A stretch of DNA of 5,159 nt from Thermoflexales bacterium (GTDB lineage Bacteria > Chloroflexota > Anaerolineae > J036 > Brachytrichaceae), in NCBI GenBank assembly GCA_017998555.1, contig JAGOCU010000020.1:10060-15218 (forward strand). The letters run 5' to 3'. Position numbers and translations under genes: made by a program. Below are positions 1 to 5,159 of this stretch, one piece after another; the first letter of the stretch is position 1; every line of letters begins with the position of its first letter. The notes beneath the pieces are model-generated. The model ran no database searches. It had not been told where the DNA came from and saw only the letters and a program-made list of their open reading frames with translations.

Positions 1-1
1 G

Positions 2-139
2 ATCGGGCGGACGGCCCTGCACGCGCTATCGCTCACCCTGCGCCACCCGGCGACCGGCGAGCGCATCACCTACGAAGCGCCGTATCCCAAGGATTTCAGG
101 GCGGCCGTTACGCAGTTGGGGAAGATGTCGGGAGGCTGA
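2..139 (+). CDS. RluA-family pseudouridine synthase, C-terminal end (partial)
   Basis: Only the last 45 codons and a TGA stop (137-139) are present; the gene begins left of the window. The visible peptide starts IGRTALHALSLTLRHPATGE and continues through a YEAPYPKDF segment. In RluA/RluD-type enzymes the end of the catalytic domain reads roughly R-x-A-L-H-A-x-x-L-x-F-x-H-P-x-T-G-E, followed by A-P-x-P-x-D-F, and the match is close. Such enzymes isomerise specific uridines in rRNA or tRNA to pseudouridine in the cytoplasm. The catalytic Asp motif (HRLD) lies outside the window, so activity and the exact subfamily (RluA, RluC or RluD) cannot be judged. The gene converges on the minus-strand FAD oxidoreductase, with a shared terminator six bases after its stop. 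Confidence 0.85.
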   Translation: MGRTALHALSLTLRHPATGERITYEAPYPKDFRAAVTQLGKMSGG

Positions 140-144
140 GCTAA

Positions 145-215
145 CCAAAAATAACTGGAGAGAACACCATCGCCGCGCGAAGCGCGGCGATGGTGTTCTC
201 TCCAGCTATTTTTGG
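145..215. terminator. Bidirectional intrinsic terminator between convergent genes
   Basis: The arms at 145-178 and 182-215 pair over 34 positions with a single mismatch (AAC against AGC near the base), closing on a three-base GAA loop. The GC-rich top (CGCCGCGC/GCGCGGCG) sits on an AT-rich base: CCAAAAAT on the left, ATTTTTGG on the right. Read on either strand, the transcript therefore ends in a U-run just after a strong stem. It lies 5 bases after the pseudouridine synthase stop and 23 bases beyond the FAD oxidoreductase stop, where a terminator shared by converging genes belongs. The stem is longer than most intrinsic terminators. Confidence 0.88.
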
Positions 216-238
216 CTGACAAAGGGCGGCCCAACTGG

Positions 239-1543
239 TCACACGCCCATTTCTGCCGCCACCTTACGCCCGATCTGAATGGCGTAGTTCGTGCCGCGGT
301 CCCACGGGTAGACATGGCTCATCGAGGCAAACCACAGGCCAGGCAGCGGGGTCTTGATCGGCGGGATGTTGCGCGAGTGGTTGAGCAGCGGCACGGGCTG
401 GGCATAGGCTTCGCGGAACACCCACATGTCATCGATCCAGGTCTCGTCAAAGGCGGGGTTGAAACGCTTGAGCGAGGGGGCAAAGACGGCCCGGATCTCG
501 GCGTCGCTCATGCTGAAATAAGCGTGATCGGGCGGGAGGTAATCGCCGCAATAGACGATGCGCTGCCCGCCAAAGTGCTCGGGCGAGACGAAGTTGGTGT
601 GCTCGCACATCGCCAGATACGGAAAGCCCGCGCTCTTGGGCAGATTGTGCCAGTAGTGGCCCTTTTCGCTGAGCTGGCGTTTGAGGGCGAACACCACGAC
701 CACGGCGCCCAGCGATTTGAGTTCACCCAATGCGGCGAGATAGTCCGGCGGAAGCTGCGGGGCGAGGCGGGTCATCAGCCGCGGCGAGACGGTGCTGACG
801 ACCTGGTCGAAAATCTGCGCCTGGCCGCCTTTGAGATGGACCGACCACGTCCGTGTCTGGTCGTCGAGATCCAGGCGTTCCACGGGGGAGCGGTAGGCGA
901 TCTTTCCGCCGCGCGCTTCGACCTGGGCGGCGAGGTCACTGAAGAAGGCCTGGAAACCCCCGACATAGGTGCCGAGCCGGCTGGTGCGGGCCTTGATCCG
1001 GGCCCAGAACCAGGCCATGTTCACCTGCCGGGCGTACGCGCCGAACTTGCCGACCAGCAGCGGCTCGAACAGGAGTTCGTAGGCGCCCTTGCCCATCCAG
1101 CGTGAGAGCCACTCGTGCGCCGTGTAGCGCTCGAGGGCCTTCCAGTTCGAGGTGAGTTTGAGATAGATGCCCGAGAGACCGAAGGGGATCTTGTCAAACA
1201 GGCTCAGCCCCTTGAACAGCAGGGCGGAAAGGGGCGAATCGAGCTGCAGGAAGTCGCCCTTGTAATACGACACGGTGACCGGGCGCATGAAGCGAACCTT
1301 GTCGCTCACCCCCATTTCGGCTGCCAGGGCCAGCATGTCAGCGTCGGAGGCGAACCAGTGGTGATAGAACTTCTCCACCGTCCAGTTCCAGGTGGGCTGT
1401 TTGAACCCAGCCGCCAGACCGCCCGGCTTATCGCTGGCCTCAAAGACGGTGACGGTGTGGCCCTGCTTGAGCAGGTCGAAGGCGGCGCTCAATCCCGCCG
1501 CGCCCGCGCCGATGACGGCGATGCGTTTCGGTGTGGATGACAT
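239..1543 (-). CDS. FAD-dependent oxidoreductase, amine oxidase/protoporphyrinogen oxidase-like (COG1232 type)
   Basis: The protein is 434 aa from the chosen ATG (1541-1543). Its N-terminus is a dinucleotide-binding Rossmann fold: IAVIGAGAAGLSAA gives GxGxxG at residues 12-17, and the acidic end of strand two is E35 in VFEAS, followed by KPGG (39-42). The segment KFYHHWFASDADMLALAAEMG (58-78) is typical of COG1232-like flavoproteins. The C-terminal motif DRGTNYAIQIGRKVA (415-429) is the second FAD contact in amine-oxidase-fold enzymes. No signal peptide or membrane helix is seen. The fold is clear but the substrate is not: haem precursors, isoprenoids or sugar nucleotides are all possible, so no symbol is given. 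The preceding minus-strand gene encodes a flippase-like membrane protein, which suggests an envelope role (inference). A start 34 codons upstream, at 1645, is rejected because it would translate an intergenic palindrome. No Shine-Dalgarno sequence precedes the ATG; a TACAAT box 8 bases upstream could give a leaderless transcript. Confidence 0.85.
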   Translation of the reverse strand: MSSTPKRIAVIGAGAAGLSAAFDLLKQGHTVTVFEASDKPGGLAAGFKQPTWNWTVEKFYHHWFASDADMLALAAEMGVSDKVRFMRPVTVSYYKGDFLQLDSPLSALLFKGLSLFDKIPFGLSGIYLKLTSNWKALERYTAHEWLSRWMGKGAYELLFEPLLVGKFGAYARQVNMAWFWARIKARTSRLGTYVGGFQAFFSDLAAQVEARGGKIAYRSPVERLDLDDQTRTWSVHLKGGQAQIFDQVVSTVSPRLMTRLAPQLPPDYLAALGELKSLGAVVVVFALKRQLSEKGHYWHNLPKSAGFPYLAMCEHTNFVSPEHFGGQRIVYCGDYLPPDHAYFSMSDAEIRAVFAPSLKRFNPAFDETWIDDMWVFREAYAQPVPLLNHSRNIPPIKTPLPGLWFASMSHVYPWDRGTNYAIQIGRKVAAEMGV

Positions 1544-1551
1544 CGCCGACG

Positions 1552-1557
1552 ATTGTA
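1552..1557 (-). promoter_or_regulatory. Possible -10 box (TACAAT) for a leaderless FAD oxidoreductase transcript
   Basis: On the minus strand TACAAT matches the sigma-70 -10 consensus TATAAT at five of six positions and lies 8 bases before the ATG at 1543. Transcription would then start at or next to the A of the start codon. No purine-rich ribosome-binding site is present, which agrees with leaderless translation. No convincing -35 box is found 16-18 bases upstream, so this stays tentative. Confidence 0.35.
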
Positions 1558-1577
1558 CTTTGCTGACAACACCATCA

Positions 1578-1633
1578 TCGAAATCGATATGGCCCGCCCC
1601 GGCGTACGCCGGGGCGGGCCATATCGATTTCGA
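1578..1633. repeat. Perfect 56-bp intergenic palindrome (copy A of a repeat family)
   Basis: Positions 1578-1605 are an exact reverse complement of 1606-1633: 28-bp arms with no spacer, centred on GTAC. The outer part is AT-rich (TCGAAATCGATATGG) and the inner part GC-rich (CCCGCCCCGGCG). The central 42 bp (1585-1626) recur in near-identical form at 2718-2759. It lies 40 bp after the flippase-like gene's stop and 34 bp before the start of the FAD oxidoreductase. No T-run follows on the minus strand, so it is not a canonical intrinsic terminator, though as RNA it would fold into a very stable hairpin. A dispersed palindromic repeat, an mRNA processing or stability element, or a protein-binding site are all possible. 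Confidence 0.85.
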
Positions 1634-1641
1634 AAACGAAT

Positions 1642-1671
1642 TCACGCGCCGCGGCTGAACGAAGCGCGTGA
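1642..1671 (-). terminator. Weak candidate terminator after the flippase-like gene
   Basis: On the minus strand, two bases after the TAG of the flippase-like gene, 8-bp arms TCACGCGC (1664-1671) and GCGCGTGA (1642-1649) enclose a 14-base loop. A broken T-run (ATTCGTTTTC) follows. The loop is large and the T-run interrupted, so termination would be partial at best. The adjoining palindrome A could act together with it. Confidence 0.35.
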
Positions 1672-1673
1672 GA

Positions 1674-2675
1674 CTACCCGCCCGTGGCGGTCTCGACCTC
1701 GGCCTTGCGCAAGTCGCCCCAGCTCAATCCCTCACGGAGCATGAAGAAAGCGCCCAGGGCGGTCACCGGCAGCCACAGCGCGACGTGCAACACCACGGTA
1801 TAGGCCGTGGCAAGCGCCTGCGAGACGCCCAGCGCCTCGAGGGCCAGAATGCTGCCGCTGTCAAAGGTGCCGGCCGCGCCCGGCAGGCCGGGCAGAATGG
1901 TGAAGAGGTTCGATATGCCATTGACCAGCATCAGGTCGGGATAGGTGGTCGTCAGCCCAAAGCCCTGAGCGATGCACCAGTATTTGACCGTCTCGATCAG
2001 CCATACCAGCAGGCTGCTCAGCGCGAGGCCGGCCAGATCCAGCGGATTCTTGAGGCTCTGGGCGCCCTCGACAAAACGCTCGACCATGCCGATCAGCCGG
2101 GGCGCCAGGGAAGCAGGCGCGACCCGCTTGATGATCCGCTCCGCGATGCCGGCTGCCGCGCGCGGGGCAAGCGCGAAGCCGAAAAAGACCAGGGTGGCGA
2201 TGCCAAACGCGATCCCGGCCACGCCCAGCGCGCCGCGCACCTGATCGGTCAAGCCAACCGCGCGGGGCAGGCCGATGAGGACAAAGCCGAGCATCACGAT
2301 GGCATCCATGAGGCGCTCGAGCAACACCGTCGCGAGGGTAAAGGCGATCGGGACCCCATGCTTGCGGCGCAAAACGTAGGCCCGCACCAACTCGCCAATC
2401 CGGGCCGGATAGATGTTGTTGCCCATGTAGCCGATTACGACGATGGGGAAAAGCTGCGGCGCGGGAATGGCCTTGTTCGGGCGCAACAAGAAGTGCCAGC
2501 GGTACGAGCGCACGAGGACGGCCACGAAGTAGGCGGCGATGCCGGGGATGAGCCAGATCAGATTCGCCTGGCGCAGGTCGTTGGCGAATTCGTCCAGGCG
2601 CAGGCCGCGCACCGCCAGGGCCAGCAGACCAACACTGATCAGGATTCCAACGATAAGCAGGAGACGTCGACGCAT
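1674..2675 (-). CDS. Flippase-like / lysylphosphatidylglycerol synthase transmembrane-domain protein (UPF0104, PF03706 type)
   Basis: This is a 333-aa polytopic membrane protein. Hydrophobic segments lie near residues 4-22, 40-56, 75-90, 112-136, 150-170, 213-235, 248-262 and 288-313. Family-typical motifs are RSYRWHFLLRP (56-66), GYMGNNIYPARIGELVRAYV (82-101), ERLMD (120-124) and LPGLPGAAGTFDSG (261-274). The arginines and glutamates in or beside membrane segments are characteristic of the flippase-like domain that forms the lipid-handling half of MprF. There is no C-terminal soluble aminoacyl-transferase domain, so this is the stand-alone form, which should not make lysyl-phosphatidylglycerol. 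Such proteins often accompany glycosyltransferase or polyprenyl-lipid genes and are thought to move lipids across the membrane; the cargo here is unknown. The ATG at 2673-2675 is the first in-frame start after an upstream TGA. No strong ribosome-binding site is visible. The FAD oxidoreductase follows after 130 bp. Confidence 0.88.
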   Translation of the reverse strand: MRRRLLLIVGILISVGLLALAVRGLRLDEFANDLRQANLIWLIPGIAAYFVAVLVRSYRWHFLLRPNKAIPAPQLFPIVVIGYMGNNIYPARIGELVRAYVLRRKHGVPIAFTLATVLLERLMDAIVMLGFVLIGLPRAVGLTDQVRGALGVAGIAFGIATLVFFGFALAPRAAAGIAERIIKRVAPASLAPRLIGMVERFVEGAQSLKNPLDLAGLALSSLLVWLIETVKYWCIAQGFGLTTTYPDLMLVNGISNLFTILPGLPGAAGTFDSGSILALEALGVSQALATAYTVVLHVALWLPVTALGAFFMLREGLSWGDLRKAEVETATGG

Positions 2676-2703
2676 TTTGAAACCTAGGCGGGCATTGTCT
2701 CAT

Positions 2704-2772
2704 TCCTTCATGTATTGCGATATGCCCCGCCCCGGCGCGCGCCGGGGCGGGGCATATCGCAGCGGGGAAGGA
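2704..2772. repeat. Intergenic palindrome with outer stem (copy B of the repeat family)
   Basis: Positions 2716-2738 are an exact reverse complement of 2739-2761: 23-bp arms with no spacer, centred on CGCG. Beyond it, TCCTTC (2704-2709) pairs with GAAGGA (2767-2772) across a small internal loop, extending the structure on both sides. It begins 3 bp beyond the esterase stop (stop codon 2776-2778) and ends 28 bp before the flippase-like gene's start. The 42-bp core 2718-2759 matches 1585-1626 except for one compensated base pair and the two central bases. No T-run follows on the minus strand. As RNA it would form an extremely stable hairpin right after the esterase coding region, which might protect its 3' end or reduce read-through. 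Confidence 0.85.
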
Positions 2773-2775
2773 TTC

Positions 2776-4002
2776 CTAGCGCTTCGCGGCAACCGGCGAG
2801 GCGTCGAACCAGGGTTCTGTATAGAAAGCGAGGTAGTCGTCCACCCGCGACGCCCAGTAGGAATCATCGTGGGCGCCTGAACCGATCGTAAACTGGGCCT
2901 TGACCCCAATCGCCAGCAGGCTCTCTGTCAGCTCGTCCGGGCCCTGGACCGTGTACATATCGGTGTCGCCGACATCCAGCCAGATTCGCAATTGCCTCAA
3001 GTCCTCGGGTGAGCGGGCCATCATCGTCATTCTGAAATTGTCGGACGCGCCCACGAGGAACTCGGCGGTGATGACCGGGCTGTGCGCCCCGACCGAGGCA
3101 AAGACCCGGGGATTCCGAAAGGCGATCTCCAGCGACCAATACCCCCCACGCGAGATGCCGCCGATCGCGCGGCCGACTGGATCCGCCCAGCCCGCGTATT
3201 TGGCGTCGACCATCGGCACGACATCGTTCACAATGAAGTCCTCCCACGAACCCGGGCCCTCGGCGCTGTTCAGGAACTTGCTGTCATCGCCCATGTCGAT
3301 ATCGTTGTTGGGCATCACGATCAGGAAAGATGGCATCTCGCCGGCAGCCATGAGTTTTTGGGCCCGGGTGACAATGCCCAGGCGTTCCCACTGGCCCTCG
3401 ATATCGCCGCTGCCCTGCAGCAGATATAACGCGGGATAGCGATAGAGGACCGGGTCGAAGCAAGGCGGGAGCGCGATCAAAACCGGAATGGTGTCGTTCA
3501 GTCCGGCGCTCTTGACCGACTCGCGGACGATGTTGCCTTCGGTCTGGCGGCAGAGGGGACTGGCGGCTTGAGGAACAATGGTCGGGGTCGCAGCGGCTGA
3601 AGCCGCTGGCGCAACGGTCGGTGTTGGGATCGGGGTGGCATCGGCAATGGGCGCGCGGGTCGCGGCGACGGGCGCCCGGACGCGGCGCGTCGCCGCAGGC
3701 GTGGGCGAGGACGCGGCCGCCGTTGCGGATGCGCGGGCGATGCTGGTCGCCATCTGGCTCGCGCGACGCAATTCGCGCTCGCGGGCCAGGGCCGTCTCGG
3801 TCGGGGCCGGCGCTCGCACGATCACGGTTGGGGTCGGAAGGAAGGTAATCGCCACCTTTGGCGCCGGCCCTGATGCCGGCGTCAATGGCGCCCGATTCAG
3901 CTGGAACACGAACACAAGGGCCACAGCGATCGCACCGATGGCGATGATTGCCCCCGCCAGCAGGAACAGGCTGGCGAGGCGGGACGGCTGTGACGAACGC
4001 AT
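2776..4002 (-). CDS. Membrane-anchored extracytoplasmic esterase (PF00756-like alpha/beta hydrolase) with Ala/Pro/Thr linker
   Basis: The protein is 408 aa. Residues 11-33 form one hydrophobic segment after a short basic N-terminus: a signal anchor or uncleaved signal peptide, placing the enzyme outside the membrane. Residues 38-148 are a low-complexity Ala/Pro/Thr linker with PTPT runs, interrupted by a charged stretch (ETALARERELRR, 69-80). The catalytic domain spans about 150-400. It has the nucleophile elbow GGISRGG with Ser284, a likely acid in DVGDTD (Asp346 or Asp348), and His378 in GSGAHDD. Cys151 and Cys181 flank the first strands and could form a disulfide. This layout matches the putative-esterase family, which includes feruloyl, acetyl-xylan and mycolyl esterases; the substrate cannot be named. 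The loop usually reading LLHG is LLQG here (194-197). The ATG at 4000-4002 has GGGGAT just upstream as a weak ribosome-binding site. Palindrome B follows the stop closely. Confidence 0.87.
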   Translation of the reverse strand: MRSSQPSRLASLFLLAGAIIAIGAIAVALVFVFQLNRAPLTPASGPAPKVAITFLPTPTVIVRAPAPTETALARERELRRASQMATSIARASATAAASSPTPAATRRVRAPVAATRAPIADATPIPTPTVAPAASAAATPTIVPQAASPLCRQTEGNIVRESVKSAGLNDTIPVLIALPPCFDPVLYRYPALYLLQGSGDIEGQWERLGIVTRAQKLMAAGEMPSFLIVMPNNDIDMGDDSKFLNSAEGPGSWEDFIVNDVVPMVDAKYAGWADPVGRAIGGISRGGYWSLEIAFRNPRVFASVGAHSPVITAEFLVGASDNFRMTMMARSPEDLRQLRIWLDVGDTDMYTVQGPDELTESLLAIGVKAQFTIGSGAHDDSYWASRVDDYLAFYTEPWFDASPVAAKR

Positions 4003-4007
4003 CGATC

Positions 4008-4031
4008 CCCAGCCTAGCCGTGCAGGCTGGG
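4008..4031. promoter_or_regulatory. Inverted repeat in the esterase leader
   Basis: The 8-bp arms CCCAGCCT (4008-4015) and AGGCTGGG (4024-4031) enclose an 8-base loop, 5 bp upstream of the esterase start on the minus strand. The inner arm covers the GGGGAT that could serve as ribosome-binding site, so folding might hide it; alternatively it is an operator. No further support is visible, and short inverted repeats are common in GC-rich DNA. Confidence 0.3.
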
Positions 4032-4079
4032 TGAACGCTGAAAAAGTTGTGAGAAAGATGTCAGGAAGCGGCGGCTTGC

Positions 4080-4174
4080 AGCGCCCGCTCCGTCGTTCTA
4101 CACCCTGGCCGGCGTAGCCTGGAGCGCCCGCTCCGTCGTTCTACACCCTGGCCGGCGTAGCCTGGAGCGCCCGC
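4080..4174. repeat. 43-bp tandem duplication spanning the lipA stop codon
   Basis: Copies at 4080-4122 and 4123-4165 are identical over 43 bp, and 4166-4174 repeats the first 9 bases (AGCGCCCGC). The lipA stop (4141-4143) lies in the second copy; the first copy carries the same last codons and stop as non-coding sequence downstream (stop-equivalent at 4098-4100). Because 43 is not a multiple of three, the copy is out of frame with lipA. The 9-bp direct repeat at the ends of each unit suggests slippage or unequal recombination. The perfect identity suggests it is recent. Confidence 0.9.
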
Positions 4175-5097
4175 CAGCGCCGCGAGAGGGCCCGGGCCTG
4201 GAAATCCGCCCGGAAGGAGCTGCGCACCAGCGGCCCGCTCTCGACCCACTTGAAGCCCATCTCGTAACCGAGCTTGCGGAACTCGGCGAATTCCTCGGGC
4301 GCCCAGTAACGCTCGATGGGCAGATGTTTCCGGCTCGGCTGCAGGTATTGCCCGAGCGTGAGAATGTCGACGTCGACCTCACGCAGATCCTTCATCACCT
4401 GGATGACCTCGTCGCGGGTCTCGCCCAGCCCGAGCATCATCCCGCTCTTGGTCACCGCGAAGGGGTCGATCTTGCGGGCGTTGCGCAGGGTCGCCAGGGC
4501 CCACTCGTAGTTGTCCTGCGGTTGGACTTTCTTGAACAGGCGCTCGCAGGTCTCGACGTTGTGGTTCAGTATGTCAGGCTGGTCGCGCATGACAATCTCG
4601 AGGGCGGCCTCGTTGCCCTTGAAGTCGGGGATGAGGACCTCGATCGTGCAATCGGGCTTGACCTGATGTATCCGCCGGATGCTGAGGGCAAAAATGGGCG
4701 CCCCGCCGTCGCGCCGCTCATCCCGGTTGACCGAGGTGATGACGACGTGTTTGAGATCCATGTTGACGACAGCCTGGGCCACGCGATACGGCTCAGCCCA
4801 ATCGAGTGGGTTGGGCATGCCCGTTTTGACGTCGCAGAACCCGCACGAGCGGGTGCACACATCGCCCATGATCAGGAAGGTCGCCGTCCCGCGCTCCCAG
4901 CATTCCGAGATGTTCGGGCAATTGGCTTCTTCGCAGATGGTGTGCAGGCTCTTGCTGCGCATCAGGCGCTTGAGGTTCTGATACGAGTCGCCCCCCGGCG
5001 CGCGGACCTTTAGCCATTCCGGCCGGCGCAGGGGCTTGGGCAGCCCGTCGTCACCCAGCTCGGCCGCGGCCTCAATCGGGATGTCGCTGACTGGCAC
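4141..5097 (-). CDS. lipA: Lipoyl synthase (radical SAM)
   Basis: The protein is 318 aa from a GTG at 5095-5097. LipA inserts two sulfurs into octanoyl chains bound to lipoyl domains of 2-oxoacid dehydrogenases and the glycine cleavage system, using S-adenosylmethionine. Both iron-sulfur clusters are represented. The auxiliary cluster uses C55, C60 and C66 in ICEEANCPNISECW. The radical SAM cluster uses C81, C85 and C88 in CTRSCGFC. RSSF (292-295) is the C-terminal RSSY-type motif whose serine ligates the auxiliary cluster. The family segments GDSYQNLKRLMRSKSLHTI, HNVETCERLF and GLGETRDEV are present. The true start is uncertain: no ribosome-binding site precedes the GTG, and the frame stays open to the window edge. 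The family-conserved part begins only near WLKVRAP (28-34). The last codons lie within a tandem duplication. No lipB is visible; the next gene downstream is the esterase, 138 bp away. Confidence 0.95.
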   Translation of the reverse strand: MPVSDIPIEAAAELGDDGLPKPLRRPEWLKVRAPGGDSYQNLKRLMRSKSLHTICEEANCPNISECWERGTATFLIMGDVCTRSCGFCDVKTGMPNPLDWAEPYRVAQAVVNMDLKHVVITSVNRDERRDGGAPIFALSIRRIHQVKPDCTIEVLIPDFKGNEAALEIVMRDQPDILNHNVETCERLFKKVQPQDNYEWALATLRNARKIDPFAVTKSGMMLGLGETRDEVIQVMKDLREVDVDILTLGQYLQPSRKHLPIERYWAPEEFAEFRKLGYEMGFKWVESGPLVRSSFRADFQARALSRRWRALQATPARV

Positions 5098-5159
5098 AAC
5101 GGTGGAACGCAGCCGGTCGCGGGTTGGCTCGCGGCTGGTCGCTGGCGCAGGGGGTGTGT

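Noticed and set aside
212..1105. A 297-aa plus-strand open frame
   Set aside because: It lies antisense to the FAD oxidoreductase, whose motifs are unmistakable. Its composition is that of a GC-rich shadow frame, with no recognisable domain.
163..1576. AACACCATC shared by the terminator arm (about 163-171) and the region before palindrome A (about 1568-1576)
   Set aside because: Nine bases with diverging flanks are too short to claim a repeat; likely chance.
1668..2687. A 339-aa plus-strand open frame rich in Gln, Arg, Asp and His
   Set aside because: It is the exact antisense of the flippase-like gene. The Q/D/H-rich composition is what results from reading a hydrophobic protein backwards.
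1578..2761. The two palindromes as ordinary intrinsic terminators or as ends of an insertion sequence
   Set aside because: No T-run follows either one on the transcribed strand, and the DNA between them is an intact flippase-like gene, not a transposase.
4041..4063. Possible promoter with a CTGACA -35-like box upstream of the esterase on the minus strand
   Set aside because: No acceptable -10 box lies 16-18 bases downstream of it.
3578..4117. A 179-aa plus-strand open frame rich in Ala, Val and Gly
   Set aside because: It is a shadow of the low-complexity linker of the esterase on the opposite strand.
4324..5013. A 229-aa plus-strand open frame
   Set aside because: It is fully antisense to lipA, which has complete family motifs.

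Overview
The window looks like a piece of a GC-rich bacterial chromosome. I lean towards Chloroflexota, because a surface esterase carries a long Ala/Pro/Thr linker with PTPT runs behind a membrane anchor, Shine-Dalgarno sequences are weak, and the gene families fit. This is an inference from style, not from a marker gene.

Layout. Positions 2-139 (+) hold the last 45 codons of an RluA-type pseudouridine synthase. It converges on four genes that all read on the minus strand. In transcription order, right to left, these are lipoyl synthase lipA (4141-5097, possibly starting beyond the right edge), a membrane-anchored PF00756-type esterase (2776-4002), a flippase-like/LPG-synthase-TM (UPF0104) membrane protein (1674-2675) and a COG1232-like FAD-dependent oxidoreductase (239-1543). 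The convergent junction is closed by a long hairpin with T-tracts on both sides, a bidirectional terminator (145-215).

How the genes relate. LipA makes the lipoyl cofactor, and the pseudouridine synthase modifies RNA; both are housekeeping. The flippase-like protein and the FAD oxidoreductase are plausible partners in envelope lipid, isoprenoid or glycan metabolism. The esterase is predicted to work outside the membrane. The gaps between the minus-strand genes are 97 to 138 bp and each contains structure, so I would not assume one tight operon.

Most notable content. Two intergenic gaps (1544-1673 and 2676-2775) each hold a perfect palindrome. The two share a 42-bp core that differs only by one compensated base pair and by the self-complementary central dinucleotide. 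They look like two members of a dispersed palindromic repeat family kept under pairing constraint. Separately, the 3' end of lipA including its stop codon has been tandemly duplicated (43-bp unit, 4080-4174). No mobile-element genes, CRISPR arrays, tRNA or rRNA were seen, and I found no clearly new multi-gene system.
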